Of a stretch of 64,000 nucleotides of DNA, positions 52,444 through 62,381 are shown piece by piece (within the stretch, counting starts at the first letter, position 1; each line of letters begins with the position of its first letter). Both the position numbers and the translations under genes were made by a program. The notes under the pieces are model-generated. The model saw only the letters and a list, made by a program, of their open reading frames with translations, was not told the DNA's origin and made no database searches. The DNA comes from Maribacter aestuarii (GTDB lineage: Bacteria; Bacteroidota; Bacteroidia; Flavobacteriales; Flavobacteriaceae), in the NCBI RefSeq assembly GCF_027474845.2, contig NZ_CP107031.2:2742501-2806500 (forward strand). The letters run 5' to 3'.

Positions 52444-53127
52444 TTATACCGCCTTTTGAACCACTTCGAAAACACGATTGGCATCGCACTTCAAGGTCTT
52501 TGAAGGATATTTTAAAATTAGCGCATAATCATGGGTGGCCATTAAAATAGTGCGTCCGGACTTGTTGATTTCCTGTAGTACCTTCATTACCTCAACACTG
52601 GTCTGTGGATCCAGATTTCCCGTAGGTTCATCGGCAAGAATAAGTTCAGGATCGTTCAATAAGGCCCTAGCAATAGCGACCCTTTGTTGTTCCCCTCCAG
52701 AGAGTTCGTGTGGAAACTTGAAACCCTTAGTCTTCATCCCCACTTTCTCCAATACTTGTAGAACTTGAGCATCCATTTTGGCCTGATCTTTCCATCCAGT
52801 AGCCTTAAGGACGAAAAGAAGGTTTTTATTAATATTTCTATCCGGTAAAAGCTTAAAATCTTGGAACACGATACCTAGCTTTCTTCTTAAAAATGGGATA
52901 TCACTTTCCTTTAGGGTCTTTAGGTTAAAATCCACGATTTTACCCTCTCCTTTCTTTAAGGGCAAATCCCCATAAAGCGTTTTCATAAAGCTACTTTTTC
53001 CACTACCCGTTTTACCGATAAGATATACAAATTCCCCCTTGGTAACTTGCAAGCTTACCTCGCTGAGTACCAAACTTTCCTTTTGGAATATGGATACGTC
53101 CTTTAGCTCTAAAACTGTCTCTTCCAT
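52444..53127 (-). CDS. ftsE: cell-division ABC transporter ATP-binding protein
   Basis: The start at 53127 (MEETVLELKDVSIF) gives 227 residues; the 20-residue N-terminal extension that is also open reads as noise. Motifs are Walker A LIGKTGSGKSSF, Q-loop GIVFQDFKLLPDR, signature LSGGEQQRVAIARAL, Walker B LILADEPTGNLDP and the switch His in MATHDYALI. FtsE together with the membrane partner FtsX activates cell-wall hydrolases at the septum; no ftsX is adjacent, as is usual in this phylum. It lies opposite the TPR gene at 53285. Confidence 0.85.
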   Translation of the reverse strand: MEETVLELKDVSIFQKESLVLSEVSLQVTKGEFVYLIGKTGSGKSSFMKTLYGDLPLKKGEGKIVDFNLKTLKESDIPFLRRKLGIVFQDFKLLPDRNINKNLLFVLKATGWKDQAKMDAQVLQVLEKVGMKTKGFKFPHELSGGEQQRVAIARALLNDPELILADEPTGNLDPQTSVEVMKVLQEINKSGRTILMATHDYALILKYPSKTLKCDANRVFEVVQKAV

Positions 53128-53284
53128 AACGCAAATGTTGATATAAAAGTAATAAGTTCCCAACGATATTGGAGAACCGTTTTGCAAATTCTTTTCTTTT
53201 GTATGGACGAGCTACATACTTAGTAACAATATTTGCCGTTATCCTTTGTGATACTTAGGTACCATAAAATAGTCAGAGAACGCT

Positions 53285-56200
53285 ATGCTTAAAAAAATCA
53301 TTTTTTTTACTCCTTTACTTATTGGAATAACTGGGATTGCCAGTGCGCAGGAATCCAAAATTTATACCCACAAACAAAAAGATTTTCAAGACGCTCTAAC
53401 CTTATATAACAATGAGCAATACCAAGCTGCGCAGACCCTTTTTGAAAAGGTAAAGGCGACAACGGAAGATGAGGAGACCGCTGCCAACAGTGCCTATTAC
53501 GCGGCGAATGCCGCGGTTAGATTAAACCAATCCGGTGCGGATAGGTTAATGGAGGACTTTGTTGAAAAATATCCAACCTCTACCAAAAGGAATTCCGCCT
53601 TTGCCGATGTTGCCGAATATTATTTTGAAACCGGAAAATACCCATATGCTTTAAAGTGGTACAATAAGGTTGACCAAGGTGCGCTTTCGCGGGGTGAAAT
53701 GGAGAAATTCAATTTCAATTATGGATATTCCCTCTTCGCGTCAAGAAAAACAGAAGAAGCTGAGAAGTATTTAGAAAAAGTGGTCAATTCCCCAGTTTAC
53801 GGGTCGCAAGCAAAATATTATCTGGGATATATTTCCTACCAACAAGATGATTACGAAGCGGCGAACGAGCGTTTTGACCAAATTACAGATCAAGATGTTT
53901 TGGAGGAAAAATTGAGCTATTATCAGGCCGATATGAATTTTAAATTGGGCAAGTTTGAGGAAGCCATCGCCTTGGCCAAAAAACAATTGCCCAAATCTGA
54001 CCGAAAAGAAATTTCGGAGTTAAATAAAATCATAGGAGAAAGTTATTTTAACCTTGGTCAGTATAGCAACGCCATACCTTATTTAACGGAGTATAAGGGT
54101 AAAGGAGGCAAATGGAGCAATACGGATTACTATCTCTTGGGATACGCCTATTACAAGCAACAGGATTATGAGAACGCAATTCAGCAATTCAACAAAATAA
54201 TAGGCGGCACGAACAGTGTTTCCCAAAATGCCTATTACCATTTGGCGGAATGTTATTTAAAATTAGATAAGAAACAAGAAGCCTTGAACGCTTTCCGGAA
54301 TGCTTCTCAAATGGAGTTTGCTCCGGAAATTCAAAAAGACGCTTTTCTGAATTACGCACGACTAAGCTACGAGATAGGTAATGCTTACGAGCCTGTACCT
54401 CAAGTTATCACAAATTATTTGGAGACGTACCCTAATGATGAACATCAAGAGGAAATGCAGAACTTGTTGGTAGATTCATTCATTACTTCTAAGAATTTTG
54501 CCGGCGCCATGGAGCTGTTGGAAAATAATAGAAACTATGCCAGTAAGGAGACCTATCAAAAAGTAGCATATTTCCGAGGCATTGAACAATTTATGGAGGG
54601 TGATTATAGTGGTGCTTCCGAGAATTTGGGTAAATCCTTGCGTAGCGCTGAGAATCCTTTATTCGAGGCTAGAGGCAGATATTGGAAAGCTGAGGCAGAT
54701 TATCTTTTGAATCGGTTTGATGAAGCTGTTGCGGGATTCACTTCTTTTAAACAAAACGCTAGTTCAAACCGGACGGTAGAGGCCAAGGATGTGGATTACA
54801 ATTTGGCCTATTCCTACTTCAAACAGAAAGATTATGGAAATGCCATCACGTATTTCAATGCCTTTACAAATTCAGGAAGTGATGAGGTTGAAAAGCTAAA
54901 TGATGGTTACTTGCGCTTAGGGGATAGTTATTTTGCGACCAGCAAATATTGGCCTGCCATAGAGACGTACAACAAGGCTTTGGAGCTTACCGGTCCAGAA
55001 AAGGATTATGCCTCCTATCAAAAGGCCATGAGCTACGGTTTTGTTGGAAGAGGGGCAACGAAAATCGAAAGTCTTGAAAATTTTGTTGCTCAGTATCCGC
55101 AATCAAGCTTTAAGGACGATGCCCTCTTTGAATTAGCGAATTCTTATGTTTCCGAAGGAAAAGAAAATCAAGGGCTGCAGGCATATGACCGACTCATAAG
55201 TGAATATAGGGGTAGTTCCCTGGTGCCGCAGGCCTTAATGCGTCAGGGTTTAATTCACTATAACGGCAACAGGAACGAAGCTGCCTTGGCCAAGTTTAAA
55301 ACTGTGGTAAGGGATTACCCCAAGACACAAGAGGCGATTCAGGCGGTAGCCACGGCCAAATTGGTTTATGTGGATTTGGGACGCGTAAACGAATATGCGG
55401 ATTGGGTGCGGGATTTGGATTTCGTTGAGGTAACGGACTCGGAATTGGACAACGCTAGTTTTGAATCCGCCGAAAAACAGGACAGGGATGGCAATAAGGA
55501 TGCCGCCATCCGTGGATATAAAAGTTACATTCAACAATTCCCGAATGGATTGCACGCGGTCGATGCGAACTTTAATTTGGCGCAGTTGTATTTTGGCAAG
55601 GGTGATAAAGAAGCCGCACTACCTTATTATAAATACGTTGCGGACAGAAGCACAAGCGAGTATGCCGAGCAGGCCTTAACACGTGTATGTGAGGTATATA
55701 TTGGAAACCAAGATTATGAAAAGGCTTTGCCTTATTTGTTGAAGCTGGAAGACCAAGCGAATATTCAACAGAACAGAACTTTTGCCCAATCTAATTTGAT
55801 GAAAGGATATTATGAACAGCGCAATTATGCCAAAACACTCGAATATGCGGATAAGGTTTTGGACACCCCTAGTATTGACGACCGTATAAAGAGTGATGCC
55901 CAAATTATGATTGCCCGATCCGCTATCGCCACCAACGACGAGGCTAAGGCAAAGTCCGCTTACGGGGAGGTGCTGAAAATTGCTTCTGGCGCTACAGCCG
56001 CGGAGGCATTGTATTATGACGCCTATTTTAAGCATAAGGAGGGAGATTATGAATCTTCGAATATTTCCGTTCAGAAATTGGCAAAAGACTACGCGACCTA
56101 TAAAGAATGGGGCGGAAAAGGACTGGTGTTGATGGCGAAGAATTTTTATGCCTTGGGCGATGCCTACCAAGCCACTTATATATTGGACAGCGTCATTTCC

Positions 56201-56308
56201 AATTTTAGTCAATATCCGGAAATAGTGGCGGACGCCAAGGGGGAGCTGGCAATTATCAAGTCCAAGGAAGCTCAAAGTAATTCCTCAATTAATCCAAACC
56301 AAAATTAA
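53285..56308 (+). CDS. exported TPR protein
   Basis: The 1007-residue protein has a signal peptide (LLIGITGIASAQ) and more than a dozen tetratricopeptide-like repeats along its length, for example DFQDALTLYNNEQYQAAQTLFEKV, SAYYAANAAVRLNQ, KYYLGYISYQQDDYEAANERFDQI, SNTDYYLLGYAYYKQQDYENAIQQFNKI, YNLAYSYFKQKDYGNAITYFNAF, ALFELANSYVSEGKENQGLQAYDRL and so on. Some repeats resemble those of BamD/YbgF. It is most likely a periplasmic scaffold working with the outer-membrane receptor encoded 23 bp downstream. It has a low-complexity C-terminus (SNSSINPNQN). Confidence 0.85.
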   Translation: MLKKIIFFTPLLIGITGIASAQESKIYTHKQKDFQDALTLYNNEQYQAAQTLFEKVKATTEDEETAANSAYYAANAAVRLNQSGADRLMEDFVEKYPTSTKRNSAFADVAEYYFETGKYPYALKWYNKVDQGALSRGEMEKFNFNYGYSLFASRKTEEAEKYLEKVVNSPVYGSQAKYYLGYISYQQDDYEAANERFDQITDQDVLEEKLSYYQADMNFKLGKFEEAIALAKKQLPKSDRKEISELNKIIGESYFNLGQYSNAIPYLTEYKGKGGKWSNTDYYLLGYAYYKQQDYENAIQQFNKIIGGTNSVSQNAYYHLAECYLKLDKKQEALNAFRNASQMEFAPEIQKDAFLNYARLSYEIGNAYEPVPQVITNYLETYPNDEHQEEMQNLLVDSFITSKNFAGAMELLENNRNYASKETYQKVAYFRGIEQFMEGDYSGASENLGKSLRSAENPLFEARGRYWKAEADYLLNRFDEAVAGFTSFKQNASSNRTVEAKDVDYNLAYSYFKQKDYGNAITYFNAFTNSGSDEVEKLNDGYLRLGDSYFATSKYWPAIETYNKALELTGPEKDYASYQKAMSYGFVGRGATKIESLENFVAQYPQSSFKDDALFELANSYVSEGKENQGLQAYDRLISEYRGSSLVPQALMRQGLIHYNGNRNEAALAKFKTVVRDYPKTQEAIQAVATAKLVYVDLGRVNEYADWVRDLDFVEVTDSELDNASFESAEKQDRDGNKDAAIRGYKSYIQQFPNGLHAVDANFNLAQLYFGKGDKEAALPYYKYVADRSTSEYAEQALTRVCEVYIGNQDYEKALPYLLKLEDQANIQQNRTFAQSNLMKGYYEQRNYAKTLEYADKVLDTPSIDDRIKSDAQIMIARSAIATNDEAKAKSAYGEVLKIASGATAAEALYYDAYFKHKEGDYESSNISVQKLAKDYATYKEWGGKGLVLMAKNFYALGDAYQATYILDSVISNFSQYPEIVADAKGELAIIKSKEAQSNSSINPNQN

Positions 56309-56331
56309 AGTACACTAGTAAAAGAACACGT

Positions 56332-58083
56332 ATGTACAAAAGCATAAAATTAGGGATAGGTCTGTTGTTTTTAGTAGGACAATTTGCCGTGGCTCAGGAT
56401 GAGACCGATGATTTAGGGACCGAGACCGTAACGGTGACCAAGGCCTACACGCCTACAGTTTCGGATGCGTTTAAAATTAAGTCGGTGCCCAATCTCAACG
56501 ATTCCATAGTGCTGCAAAAAAAGAAAATAACCTATAGTATTTTCTCCGTGCCCGTTGCTTCAACCTTCACCCCGAACAAGGGGACAGCTTCCCGTGTAGA
56601 GAAAACACCGCCACCGGTACTTTTTAATTCCTATGCTTCCGCGGGAGGTGGTAATCCTGCCAACATCATGGCTCAGTTTTATACCAGTCATGAAATTGAT
56701 AGGGATTCGGATTACACCTTGGGTCTGGACCATAATTCGTCGCGAGGGGATATAGACGGCGTACAACTGGACAATATATTTTCCAATTCCGAACTAGTGG
56801 CCGCCTTCAAGAAAAGGGACCGTGATTTTGATTGGGGAGCGGACCTCGGATTTCAACATCAATTGTATAATTGGTATGGTCTTCCAGAAGGTAGGTTTGA
56901 TGATGCAACAGCAGAGAGTATTGATGAACGTCAGAACTATTTTATGGGAGAGGCCTCAGGGCATGTGAACTTGGAGGACTCGTTCTTTAAACGGGCCGAT
57001 TTAAAATATCGTAGGTTCTGGGATGCGGTAAAATCCGGGGAGAACAGGGCCATTTTCAACACGCAATTCGAATTTCCATTGAACGAGGAATCTTTGGGAA
57101 TTAGGGCAAAGGTAGATTACGTGGGCGGCAATTTTGAAAATGCCAGCCTGAACAGTACCACGAATGACGAGGGAATCAACTATGGCCTTCTACAGGTAGG
57201 AATAAATCCTAGTTTGATTATGCTGCGCGATGATCTCTCTCTTAATCTTGGGGTAAATTTTGTTTATGGAATGGATTTGGAAAACAGTGAGGGTAATTTT
57301 TACATCTATCCTGCAGTAACGGCATCCTATAGGTTGTTGGACGAAACGGTCATTGCCTATGGCGGGGTAGAAGGTGAGTTGCGCCAGAATTCCTACTATG
57401 ATTTTGTGGAGGAAAATTCTTTTGTATCACCCACCTTGACCATAGCACCAACAGATAGTCAGTATAACGGCTACATTGGTCTAAAGGGACAACTGTTACC
57501 TAATTTGAGTTATAATATAAAAGGAAGCTACACGGCGGAGAATAACCGGCCTTTGTTCAAGTTGAATCCACAGAATCTTTTCAGAAATGATGAGAAGGGA
57601 TATTACTACGGAAACTCTTTTGAAGTATTTTATGATGATATAAAAACGATTGGAGTTTTTGGGGAATTAAATGTTGATGTCAACCGTAACTTTACTTTGG
57701 GCATCAATGCCGAAGTCTATGATTACAATACGGAAACCGATAATCCAGCTTGGAACCTTCCCAATCTTACGGGTTCCCTTTTCATGGATTATCAAATTGG
57801 AAAAAAATGGTTCGCGGGAGTCAATTTATTCTACGTTGGAGAGCGTGAAGATTTCGAAACACAGGTGGTTGAATTTGTTGCACCCTCGGAATTTCCGGCA
57901 ACGCTTATCACTTTGGACAGTTATTTTGATGCAAACGCACATATTGGGCATCGTTTGAACGATCAGTTTTCAATCTTTGTAAAAGCGGCCAATATCGCCA
58001 ATAACAATTACCAACGATGGGCTAATTATCCGGTACAGGGATTTCAAGTTCTAGGTGGGGCGACCTATAAGTTCGATTTTTAG
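56332..58083 (+). CDS. TonB-dependent-receptor-like outer-membrane beta-barrel protein
   Basis: The 583-residue protein has a signal peptide (LLFLVGQFAVAQ), a short N-terminal acidic DDLGTETVTVTKAYTPTVSDAFK segment like the start of a plug, then about 450 residues of beta-strands (YTLGLDHNSSRGDIDG, GADLGFQHQLYNWYGL, LGIRAKVDYVGGNFENASL) ending VLGGATYKFDF with a terminal aromatic residue. It is shorter than standard TonB receptors and seems to lack most of the plug, so it may be a barrel-only relative. It lies 23 bp after the TPR gene and probably forms one complex with that protein. Confidence 0.8.
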   Translation: MYKSIKLGIGLLFLVGQFAVAQDETDDLGTETVTVTKAYTPTVSDAFKIKSVPNLNDSIVLQKKKITYSIFSVPVASTFTPNKGTASRVEKTPPPVLFNSYASAGGGNPANIMAQFYTSHEIDRDSDYTLGLDHNSSRGDIDGVQLDNIFSNSELVAAFKKRDRDFDWGADLGFQHQLYNWYGLPEGRFDDATAESIDERQNYFMGEASGHVNLEDSFFKRADLKYRRFWDAVKSGENRAIFNTQFEFPLNEESLGIRAKVDYVGGNFENASLNSTTNDEGINYGLLQVGINPSLIMLRDDLSLNLGVNFVYGMDLENSEGNFYIYPAVTASYRLLDETVIAYGGVEGELRQNSYYDFVEENSFVSPTLTIAPTDSQYNGYIGLKGQLLPNLSYNIKGSYTAENNRPLFKLNPQNLFRNDEKGYYYGNSFEVFYDDIKTIGVFGELNVDVNRNFTLGINAEVYDYNTETDNPAWNLPNLTGSLFMDYQIGKKWFAGVNLFYVGEREDFETQVVEFVAPSEFPATLITLDSYFDANAHIGHRLNDQFSIFVKAANIANNNYQRWANYPVQGFQVLGGATYKFDF

Positions 58084-58181
58084 GATTCCGCTATTCTTTT
58101 AAAGAAACTAATGCCCCTTATAACGATGAGTTGTTATAAAGCGACAGGAATTTTCTAACTTGAAGGAAATAAATAAGTGTT

Positions 58182-59294
58182 GTGCACCGGTCTTTATACA
58201 TTACGGGCTTTTTGTCGGGATACCTTTTATTATTTTGTGGGGTCTCCTTTGCTCAAAACCTTGTGCACAATCCCAGTTTTGAAACCTTTATAAATTGTCC
58301 TAAAACCTTGGGAAATCTGGAGGCCGATTTGGAAGATTGGCAAGCACCGACCAATGGATCAACCGATTATTTTAATGGATGCAGCCAGGCCATGGGGACC
58401 CCGGAAAATTTTAACGGGGAACAGCCAGCTGATTTTGGAGTGGGATACGTGGGACTCTATTTGTACGCTCCACAAGATTACAGGGAGTATATTCAAGCTG
58501 AGCTGAAGAGCACTTTAAAGAAGGGGGAAACCTATAACGTATCGTTCTATGTGAGTTTGGCCGAGCGTTCCGATTTTGCAATTAAGGAATTCGGAATCCA
58601 ATTTTCAGAAAATCCGATTGAGGTAAATACCACCAAAACACTATCTAGAATGCACTTGTCCAAGGTTCCTGGAGATGTTTCCAATTATTTTGAAATACGC
58701 TATTCCGATTTTTATTCGGATGAAAAGGACTGGGTGTTGGTAGAGCAAGAATTCGTAGCCAATGGCACAGAGAACTACATGATTATTGGAAATTTTAAGA
58801 GCAATAAAAGAACCCAGAAATTTGCGACTAAAAGAAACAGTACAAGAGGTTCCTATTACTACTTGGATATGGTTTCCATAACTACACTAGAAGATAAAAG
58901 TTATGTAGCGGTAAATATGGATGGCAATAAAAAATCGGATACATTTGAAGTGGATAAGACAAATGTGTTCAGCGATGTTCTTTTTGATTTCGATGCATTT
59001 AAATTGCTATCTACGGCAGAAAAGGAACTGGAACGTGTTCATGGGTTTCTGATACAAAATCCCAACTTTAGAATTGCAATATCCGGCCATACCGATGCAA
59101 AAGGCTCAGATAGTTACAATAAGATATTATCAGAAAAAAGAGCGCTAGCGGTTAGTGGATACTTAATTGCCAACGGGATTTCCCAAGATAGGATATCCGC
59201 CAAAGGCTTTGGGAGTACCAAGCCAGTTTCAACGAATAATACAAGCATAGGCCGCAAAAAAAATAGGCGGGTGGAGTTTATTATCACGAATTAG
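58182..59294 (+). CDS. OmpA-family protein
   Basis: The GTG at 58182 starts a signal peptide (LYITGFLSGYLLLFCGVSFAQ). The N-terminal domain of about 200 residues (VHNPSFETFINCPKTLGNLEADLEDWQAP) resembles a beta-sandwich with a carbohydrate-binding look (NPSFE...W). The C-terminal OmpA domain has VLFDFDAFKLL, ISGHTDAKGSDSYNKILSEKRALAVSGYLIANGI and GFGSTKPVSTNNTSIGRKKNRRVEFII, the peptidoglycan-binding motif with its Asp and Arg. It probably connects the outer membrane to peptidoglycan. It begins 98 bp after the receptor gene on the same strand. Confidence 0.85.
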   Translation: MHRSLYITGFLSGYLLLFCGVSFAQNLVHNPSFETFINCPKTLGNLEADLEDWQAPTNGSTDYFNGCSQAMGTPENFNGEQPADFGVGYVGLYLYAPQDYREYIQAELKSTLKKGETYNVSFYVSLAERSDFAIKEFGIQFSENPIEVNTTKTLSRMHLSKVPGDVSNYFEIRYSDFYSDEKDWVLVEQEFVANGTENYMIIGNFKSNKRTQKFATKRNSTRGSYYYLDMVSITTLEDKSYVAVNMDGNKKSDTFEVDKTNVFSDVLFDFDAFKLLSTAEKELERVHGFLIQNPNFRIAISGHTDAKGSDSYNKILSEKRALAVSGYLIANGISQDRISAKGFGSTKPVSTNNTSIGRKKNRRVEFIITN

Positions 59295-59301
59295 GATTGC
59301 C

Positions 59302-60081
59302 CTAATAATCCGAATATTCGGTGGGGTAGAGGAGGAAGGAATCCAACTTGTTCACGTTATTCTGATATTTTTCCATCCCTGAAATTTCTTTCCACTTAGG
59401 TGAATCCACAAAATCCTTCCATAATGCGTTACGTTTTTCCATGTTCGGAAAAGTGGTCATGTACATGAGATTAGGCATCCGATCACCCGAAATGACTTCG
59501 GCATAGAATACGGCATTAAAACCTAAATCTTCAAAAAGCGTTACTTCCCCACCTTCGTTAAACATAGCTACCTTATTCTTATAAATTGCCTCCGTGGGAG
59601 ATTCGTAACTTCTAAGTTCGTAAACCCTTTCAGACCTGGGACCTTCGACATTTGTCGGTTTCATTTTGGGCATATCTGGAAATGCCCGTAATAAAACAGA
59701 ATTGATACGCTCATACGGTGGATTGTCATAGCTCGCGTTTAAATAGTCTTTACCCGCAGTCATATGAGTTTTATCTACCGAAAGCATGGCTTCCATACGT
59801 TCAAATTCCGCTAGGGAGTTAAAAGGAATGAGTACATATATTTTATTGCTCATCTGAAACTTATCCTGGCGTATTTTAAAGACTCCTATATTTTCTAAAC
59901 CCATTCTTTTCAATGCAGGTAAATACGCTTTTTCCAAATAAGCATCCACCCTTTTTTCTTGATTTTCGTTCTTAACGGTATACGTTTTAAGCTCGTAAAA
60001 TTCTTTCTTGGTAGTTTGGCCGCTTATGGCACTAATGGTCAGGAGAAATATGAGTATGGGCAAGAATGGTTTAGTTTTCAT
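59302..60081 (-). CDS. secreted NIPSNAP-family protein
   Basis: The 259-residue protein has a signal peptide (FLPILIFLLTISAISGQ) and two ferredoxin-like NIPSNAP repeats: FYELKTYTVKNENQEKRVDAYLEKAYLPALKRMGLENIGVF in the first half and YELRSYESPTEAIYKNKVAMFNEGGEVTLFEDLGFNAVFYAEVISG...LMYMTTFPNMEKRNALWKDF in the second. Both have the family's stress-related dimeric alpha-beta-barrel pattern. The function of the secreted version is unknown. It is convergent with the OmpA-family gene. Confidence 0.85.
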   Translation of the reverse strand: MKTKPFLPILIFLLTISAISGQTTKKEFYELKTYTVKNENQEKRVDAYLEKAYLPALKRMGLENIGVFKIRQDKFQMSNKIYVLIPFNSLAEFERMEAMLSVDKTHMTAGKDYLNASYDNPPYERINSVLLRAFPDMPKMKPTNVEGPRSERVYELRSYESPTEAIYKNKVAMFNEGGEVTLFEDLGFNAVFYAEVISGDRMPNLMYMTTFPNMEKRNALWKDFVDSPKWKEISGMEKYQNNVNKLDSFLLYPTEYSDY

Positions 60082-60306
60082 GTATTCTTTTTTAAAGTTT
60101 TAGGTTGATGAAGTTAGGCAATATTGCTTAAATATATAAAAGCTACTTTTTATTAAATCGGTTTCCTTTAAGTCAGCATTAAATCTTGTTGCCCTTAGAT
60201 AATGCATTTGTTCAAATGCTCTAAATCATTTTAATGTAAGGAGTTGAAATTCAACATATAAAATAGAACAGTTAAAAACTATTTTGGTAATATAATTCCT
60301 ATGGGA

Positions 60307-60337
60307 TTGGTAATATTTATCATATACAATATATTTG
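60307..60337 (+). promoter_or_regulatory. Bacteroidota-type promoter of the ethylene-receptor-like operon
   Basis: A TTG at 60307-60309 and TATATTTG at 60330-60337 (spacer 20 bases) match the -33/-7 consensus; the start codon follows 31 bp later. The 287-bp intergenic stretch upstream shows nothing else. Confidence 0.55.
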
Positions 60338-60368
60338 AAACTACGAATGAATCCTAAATGCCTTACAA

Positions 60369-60848
60369 ATGACCGAGATAATTGAATTCTTTCAGAATTT
60401 ATTCAACACTTCCGATTGGCCACCAAGATGGGTGTGTGGTAAATGGAGTGATTTTCACGGTTGGTTGTACATAGGAAGTGATATTGCCATTTGGTTGGCG
60501 TATTTTATTATACCTGTGGTCATTATATATTTTGTGCAGAAAAGACCAAAAGTTCCTTTCCTTCCTGTGTTCTGGTTGTTTGCCGCATTTATTATCTTTT
60601 GTGGTTCAACGCATATCTTGGATGCCATAATCTTTTGGTGGCCAGCGTATAGATTAAGTGCTTTATTAAAATTTCTCACGGCAATTATAAGCTTTGCAAC
60701 CGTTTTTGCATTAATCCGGGATTTACCGAAACTCTTGGATGCCAAAGCTCCCAACCTTCCAAATTCAGATGAGACCGCACGGTTGATGTCGAAAATAAGT
60801 GAAAAGGATGCGGAAATAGAAAGATTAAGGAGGCAACTATCGGATTGA
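60369..60848 (+). CDS. stand-alone ethylene-binding-type membrane sensor domain
   Basis: The 159-residue protein has three membrane helices and a C-terminal coiled coil (SKISEKDAEIERLRRQL). It corresponds to the copper-binding domain of plant ETR1-type receptors: Asp38, Tyr45, Ile75, Cys78 and His82 sit with exactly the spacing of ETR1 Asp25, Tyr32, Ile62, Cys65 and His69, in SDIAIWLAYFIIPVV and FIIFCGSTHILDAI. Downstream matches are ALLKFLTAIISFATVFALI and RDLPKLL. No kinase follows in the same chain; the histidine kinase is a separate gene 12 bp downstream. Cu(I) binding and ethylene or related small-ligand sensing are inference. Confidence 0.85.
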   Translation: MTEIIEFFQNLFNTSDWPPRWVCGKWSDFHGWLYIGSDIAIWLAYFIIPVVIIYFVQKRPKVPFLPVFWLFAAFIIFCGSTHILDAIIFWWPAYRLSALLKFLTAIISFATVFALIRDLPKLLDAKAPNLPNSDETARLMSKISEKDAEIERLRRQLSD

Positions 60849-60860
60849 TAGTTTTTATAG

Positions 60861-62381
60861 ATGAATAAAAAAACTAGGTCGAGTATCGTCAAGGATGCCA
60901 TATTGTTCTGTATTGCTTTGGTTATTGCCTTGGTGGTTTATAGCATAGACATTAATGTGCCCAGTAGTATTGCCATTGGGAGTATCTATTGCATGGTCAT
61001 TTTATACAGCTGGATACTATCGGGTAAGTACACTTCCATATACTTGGGTATTATCTGTACTATTTTGATTATAACGGCAATGGTAAAAGGGGCCGATAGT
61101 CTTTCTGGGGGAAGAATGGAAGGACTAAATTCATTTATTTCCATAATCGTAGTGTGGATTTGTGTAGCACTTGTATCCGCTGCCAAAAGTGGTTATGAAG
61201 GATTGGAAAGGGTTCTGGCGTCATTGGAGGATAAAGTACGAGAAAGAACAAAGGATTTAAATAAAAGCCGGGAAAAGCTAGAAGTAAGCGAAAAGGTGTA
61301 CAGGTACCTTTATGAAAACGCTAATGAAATGCACGCCAACGTACAGTTGAACAATAACCATATTATAAGATGTAACGATACCTTATGTAAGAAATTGGGT
61401 TATTCGAAAGATGAGCTACTGGGCAAACCAGTTGAGCTATTGCACCATATGGCAAGTAAGCCAAATCTAGATATCGCTTTGCAAAGCTTTAGGGATAAGG
61501 GTTCGATAAAGAATGCGGAATTGGTTTTAAGAACAAAATCTGGAAAGAAGATAGACGTTATTTTAAACGCAAGCTCGGCGAGGAACGATCAAGGTGAAAT
61601 TACATATAGCCGGTTAAGTTGGACAGATATTTCCGAACTTAAGAAAATTGAGGAGGAGCGCATTGCTTACGCGCAAAGTCTAGAGATGAAAAACAAGGAA
61701 TTGGAGCAATTTGCCTTTATTGCATCGCACGATTTACAAGAGCCCTTGCGTACGGTATCCAGTTTTTCCGGACTATTGGCCACTGAATATGTAGAAAAAT
61801 TTGATCAGACAGGAAAGGATAGTCTAAATTTTATCGTTGAGGCTACCACAAGGATGCAGAATTTGGTCAAAGGTCTGTTGGACTATAGTAGAATTGGGAA
61901 GGATGCGGCAAAATCACAAATTGATATCACAAAAGTACTCGGCGACCTTGAGAAGGACTTAAGTTTAAAAATTGCCGAAACCAATACTACTATAAATTAT
62001 AAAAAACTTCCAGATAGTGTTATAGGTTACCGGGCGGAGCTAAGACAATTATTCCAAAACCTGATTGTAAATGCCATGAAATTCACTAGGCCTGAGATAA
62101 ATCCAATAATCAATATTAGCGGTGCAAAAAGAAAGGGGAATATTCTTTTCTGTATAGAGGATAATGGTATAGGTGTGCCAAAAGAACATCAGCAAAAAAT
62201 CTTTAAAATTTTTAAGCGCTTACATATTCGGGATGAATATGAGGGTACCGGAATCGGTTTGGCACATTGCCAAAAAATTGTTGATCTTCACGGTGGTAAA
62301 ATTTGGATAGAATCTGAACCCGGAAAGGGAAGTAAATTTTTCTTTACACTCTCCAACAAATTAAAAATAACTTCTGTATGA
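60861..62381 (+). CDS. membrane histidine kinase with PAS domain
   Basis: The 506-residue protein has four to five N-terminal helices (AILFCIALVIALVVYSI, IAIGSIYCMVILYSWIL, SIYLGIICTILIITAMV, FISIIVVWICVALVSAA), a coiled coil (ASLEDKVRERTKDLNKSREKLEVSEK), a PAS domain (residues about 150-270, RYLYENANEMHANVQLNNN...SRLSWTDISELKKIE) and a kinase core: the phospho-accepting His in FIASHDLQEPLRTVSS, N box QNLIVNAMKF, G1 EDNGIGVP and G2 GTGIGLAHCQKIV. It is 12 bp after the ethylene-binding gene and overlaps the response regulator by 4 bp, so the three are one unit. Confidence 0.9.
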   Translation: MNKKTRSSIVKDAILFCIALVIALVVYSIDINVPSSIAIGSIYCMVILYSWILSGKYTSIYLGIICTILIITAMVKGADSLSGGRMEGLNSFISIIVVWICVALVSAAKSGYEGLERVLASLEDKVRERTKDLNKSREKLEVSEKVYRYLYENANEMHANVQLNNNHIIRCNDTLCKKLGYSKDELLGKPVELLHHMASKPNLDIALQSFRDKGSIKNAELVLRTKSGKKIDVILNASSARNDQGEITYSRLSWTDISELKKIEEERIAYAQSLEMKNKELEQFAFIASHDLQEPLRTVSSFSGLLATEYVEKFDQTGKDSLNFIVEATTRMQNLVKGLLDYSRIGKDAAKSQIDITKVLGDLEKDLSLKIAETNTTINYKKLPDSVIGYRAELRQLFQNLIVNAMKFTRPEINPIINISGAKRKGNILFCIEDNGIGVPKEHQQKIFKIFKRLHIRDEYEGTGIGLAHCQKIVDLHGGKIWIESEPGKGSKFFFTLSNKLKITSV